DNA of 7,254 nt from JAUXLW01 sp964195005 (GTDB taxonomy: Bacteria; Actinomycetota; Acidimicrobiia; Spongiisociales; SHLN01): NCBI GenBank assembly GCA_964195005.1, contig CAXMOO010000223.1, positions 1 to 7,254 on the forward strand, given 5' to 3'. Shown here one piece after another: positions 6,497 through 7,254 of this stretch. The translations under genes and the position numbers were made by a program. Each line of letters starts with the position of its first letter. Position 1 is the first letter of the stretch. Below the pieces are notes generated by a model, which was not told where the DNA came from, did not search any database, and worked only from the letters and a program-made list of their open reading frames with translations.

Positions 6497-7207
6497 TCAG
6501 CCTTCTTCGGCTTTAGCCTTTGTGCCTTCTGCGCTATCGCCCTCAGCACCCTCTTCACCAGGCTCGGCAGCACCTTCCTCGCCTTCCTCGCCTTCCTCGA
6601 GTTCCTCGCCCTCAAGAAGCTCTTCTTCCTCGGCTGCTTCGGAGACCACTGCGGCAGGGACCGAAACCGTGACCAGGCCGGCTTCCTCATCGTCAAGATA
6701 TTCGACTCCATCCAAGCGGGGAAGATCCGACACGCGCAGCACGTCGCCGATGGTCATATCGTTGATATCGATTGTGATGCTGGGCGGAATGTTGGTTGCC
6801 AGGGCTTCAATGTTGACATTGGCCTGGATGGTCTCAACGATGCCACCGTCGTCGCGCACTCCGAGCGGTACTCCCTCATACTCAACGCTTACTTCGGCCG
6901 TCACCGTCTCGGTCAGCGAAATGCGGATGAAGTCGAGGTGGATGATGTCACCCGGCACCGGATCCCGCTGTACTTCCCTGGCGAGCGTGGTCACTTCGGT
7001 GCCTTCGACATCGAGGTTTATGACGGCATTCAGTCCCGCCTCGGTGTGAAGCGCTCCGTACAACTCACGTGCGTCGACTGATACCGACGTGGAACCGGTC
7101 TCGCGGCCGTAGACAATGGCCGGGACCATCCCGGTGCGCCGCATACGGCGCGACTCGGCGCTGCCCCAGCTGGCCCGCTTGGTCGCTTGAAGCTTGTCTT
7201 TGGCCAC
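6497..7207 (-). CDS. rplY: 50S ribosomal protein L25/general stress protein Ctc (long form)
   Basis: 236 residues, the long CTC/TL5 type with two domains plus a tail. The N-terminal 5S-rRNA-binding L25 domain covers about 1-95, with RMRRTGMVPAIVYG (21-34) and REVQRDPVPGDIIHLDF (77-93). The C-terminal beta domain covers about 96-185, with YEGVPLGVRDDGG (110-122). From about 190 the protein turns into a low-complexity acidic tail dominated by Glu and Gly, ending in KAKAEEG. L25 binds 5S rRNA in the large subunit's central protuberance. The GTG at 7207 is preferred: it gives the canonical short lead MAKDKLQATKR and has GAGGAG 7 nt upstream. A TTG at 7246 would add 13 residues with no support. 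As the first complete gene of the same-strand run, it may lead an operon with pth, but its promoter lies outside the window. Confidence 0.95.
   Translation of the reverse strand: MAKDKLQATKRASWGSAESRRMRRTGMVPAIVYGRETGSTSVSVDARELYGALHTEAGLNAVINLDVEGTEVTTLAREVQRDPVPGDIIHLDFIRISLTETVTAEVSVEYEGVPLGVRDDGGIVETIQANVNIEALATNIPPSITIDINDMTIGDVLRVSDLPRLDGVEYLDDEEAGLVTVSVPAAVVSEAAEEEELLEGEELEEGEEGEEGAAEPGEEGAEGDSAEGTKAKAEEG
6530..6640 (-). repeat. Low-complexity GAG/GAA/GGC-rich tract coding the L25 acidic tail
   Basis: On the coding strand, short GAGGAAGGC-type units recur, most clearly near 6575-6612, and encode the Glu/Gly run at about residues 192-222. Such tracts can expand or contract in codon units without breaking the frame. 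They also keep the other same-strand frame open, giving a spurious Arg/Lys-rich extension in front of pth. Confidence 0.6.
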
Positions 7208-7229
7208 TGTTGATCTCCTCGGCAACAGT
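7206..7229 (-). promoter_or_regulatory. rplY ribosome-binding site inside a hairpin loop
   Basis: The Shine-Dalgarno GAGGAG (7220-7215) lies 7 nt before the GTG start and decides the start of rplY. It sits in the 10-nt loop of a perfect 7-bp inverted repeat, ACTGTTG (7229-7223) and CAACAGT (7212-7206). The 3' arm runs into the first two bases of the start codon. Folded, the stem would cover the spacer and part of the GTG. The ribosome-binding site itself is clear; a regulatory role for the hairpin is inference. Confidence 0.55.
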
Positions 7230-7254
7230 CGGGATCGGCGTAACAATAGCCCCC

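Noticed and set aside
6487..6711. N-terminal extension of pth into the rplY 3' end (75 extra codons)
   Set aside because: The extension is the off-frame reading of the L25 acidic tail (Arg/Lys-rich). Pth proteins begin directly with the strand leading to LxNPG.
1..7254. A new defence, secretion or biosynthetic system
   Set aside because: Every complete coding region belongs to a recognisable housekeeping family or a familiar neighbour of it. No nuclease, toxin-antitoxin pair, recombinase or phage gene is visible.

Overview
The window looks like a chromosomal housekeeping segment from a fairly high-GC bacterium, most likely a member of Actinobacteriota. This rests on the gene order rplY - pth - mfd - SurA_N-like lipoprotein - mazG, all on the minus strand, and on G/C-rich codon use with GTG starts. 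A deep-branching class such as Acidimicrobiia would fit, because the MazG protein carries an N-terminal tetrapyrrole-methylase domain (YabN-like) rather than the shorter mycobacterial form. The lineage is inference from gene order and domain layout; nothing here fixes the genus.

Read in the direction of transcription (from the right edge leftwards): ribosomal protein L25/CTC (rplY, 7207-6497) has a clear Shine-Dalgarno and a GTG start. Peptidyl-tRNA hydrolase (pth, 6486-5923) follows after 10 nt. A 69-nt gap holds a 46-bp repeat, and then comes the transcription-repair coupling factor mfd (5853-2506). Mfd overlaps a small SurA_N-like lipoprotein gene (2509-2006) by 4 nt (ATGA), which in turn overlaps mazG (2009-570) by 4 nt (GTGA). 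The last three are almost certainly translated in a coupled way. The theme is translation and genome upkeep: L25 binds 5S rRNA, Pth recycles peptidyl-tRNA, Mfd clears stalled RNA polymerase and recruits excision repair, and MazG hydrolyses NTPs.

After mazG comes a 249-nt gene-free stretch (321-569). It contains a compact element at 382-546 whose two ends are inverted repeats (20 of 23 positions identical), each ending in CTAG. This looks like a MITE or other palindromic interspersed element. One end of it recurs, inverted, at 5867-5912 in the pth-mfd gap (41 of 46 identical), directly upstream of mfd. Beyond it a response-regulator receiver domain (320 to 1) runs off the left edge.

I see no defence system, prophage, CRISPR array, tRNA or rRNA. 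The least ordinary features are the dispersed CTAG-ended repeat, a hairpin that places the rplY ribosome-binding site in its loop, and a 9-bp hairpin just inside pth.
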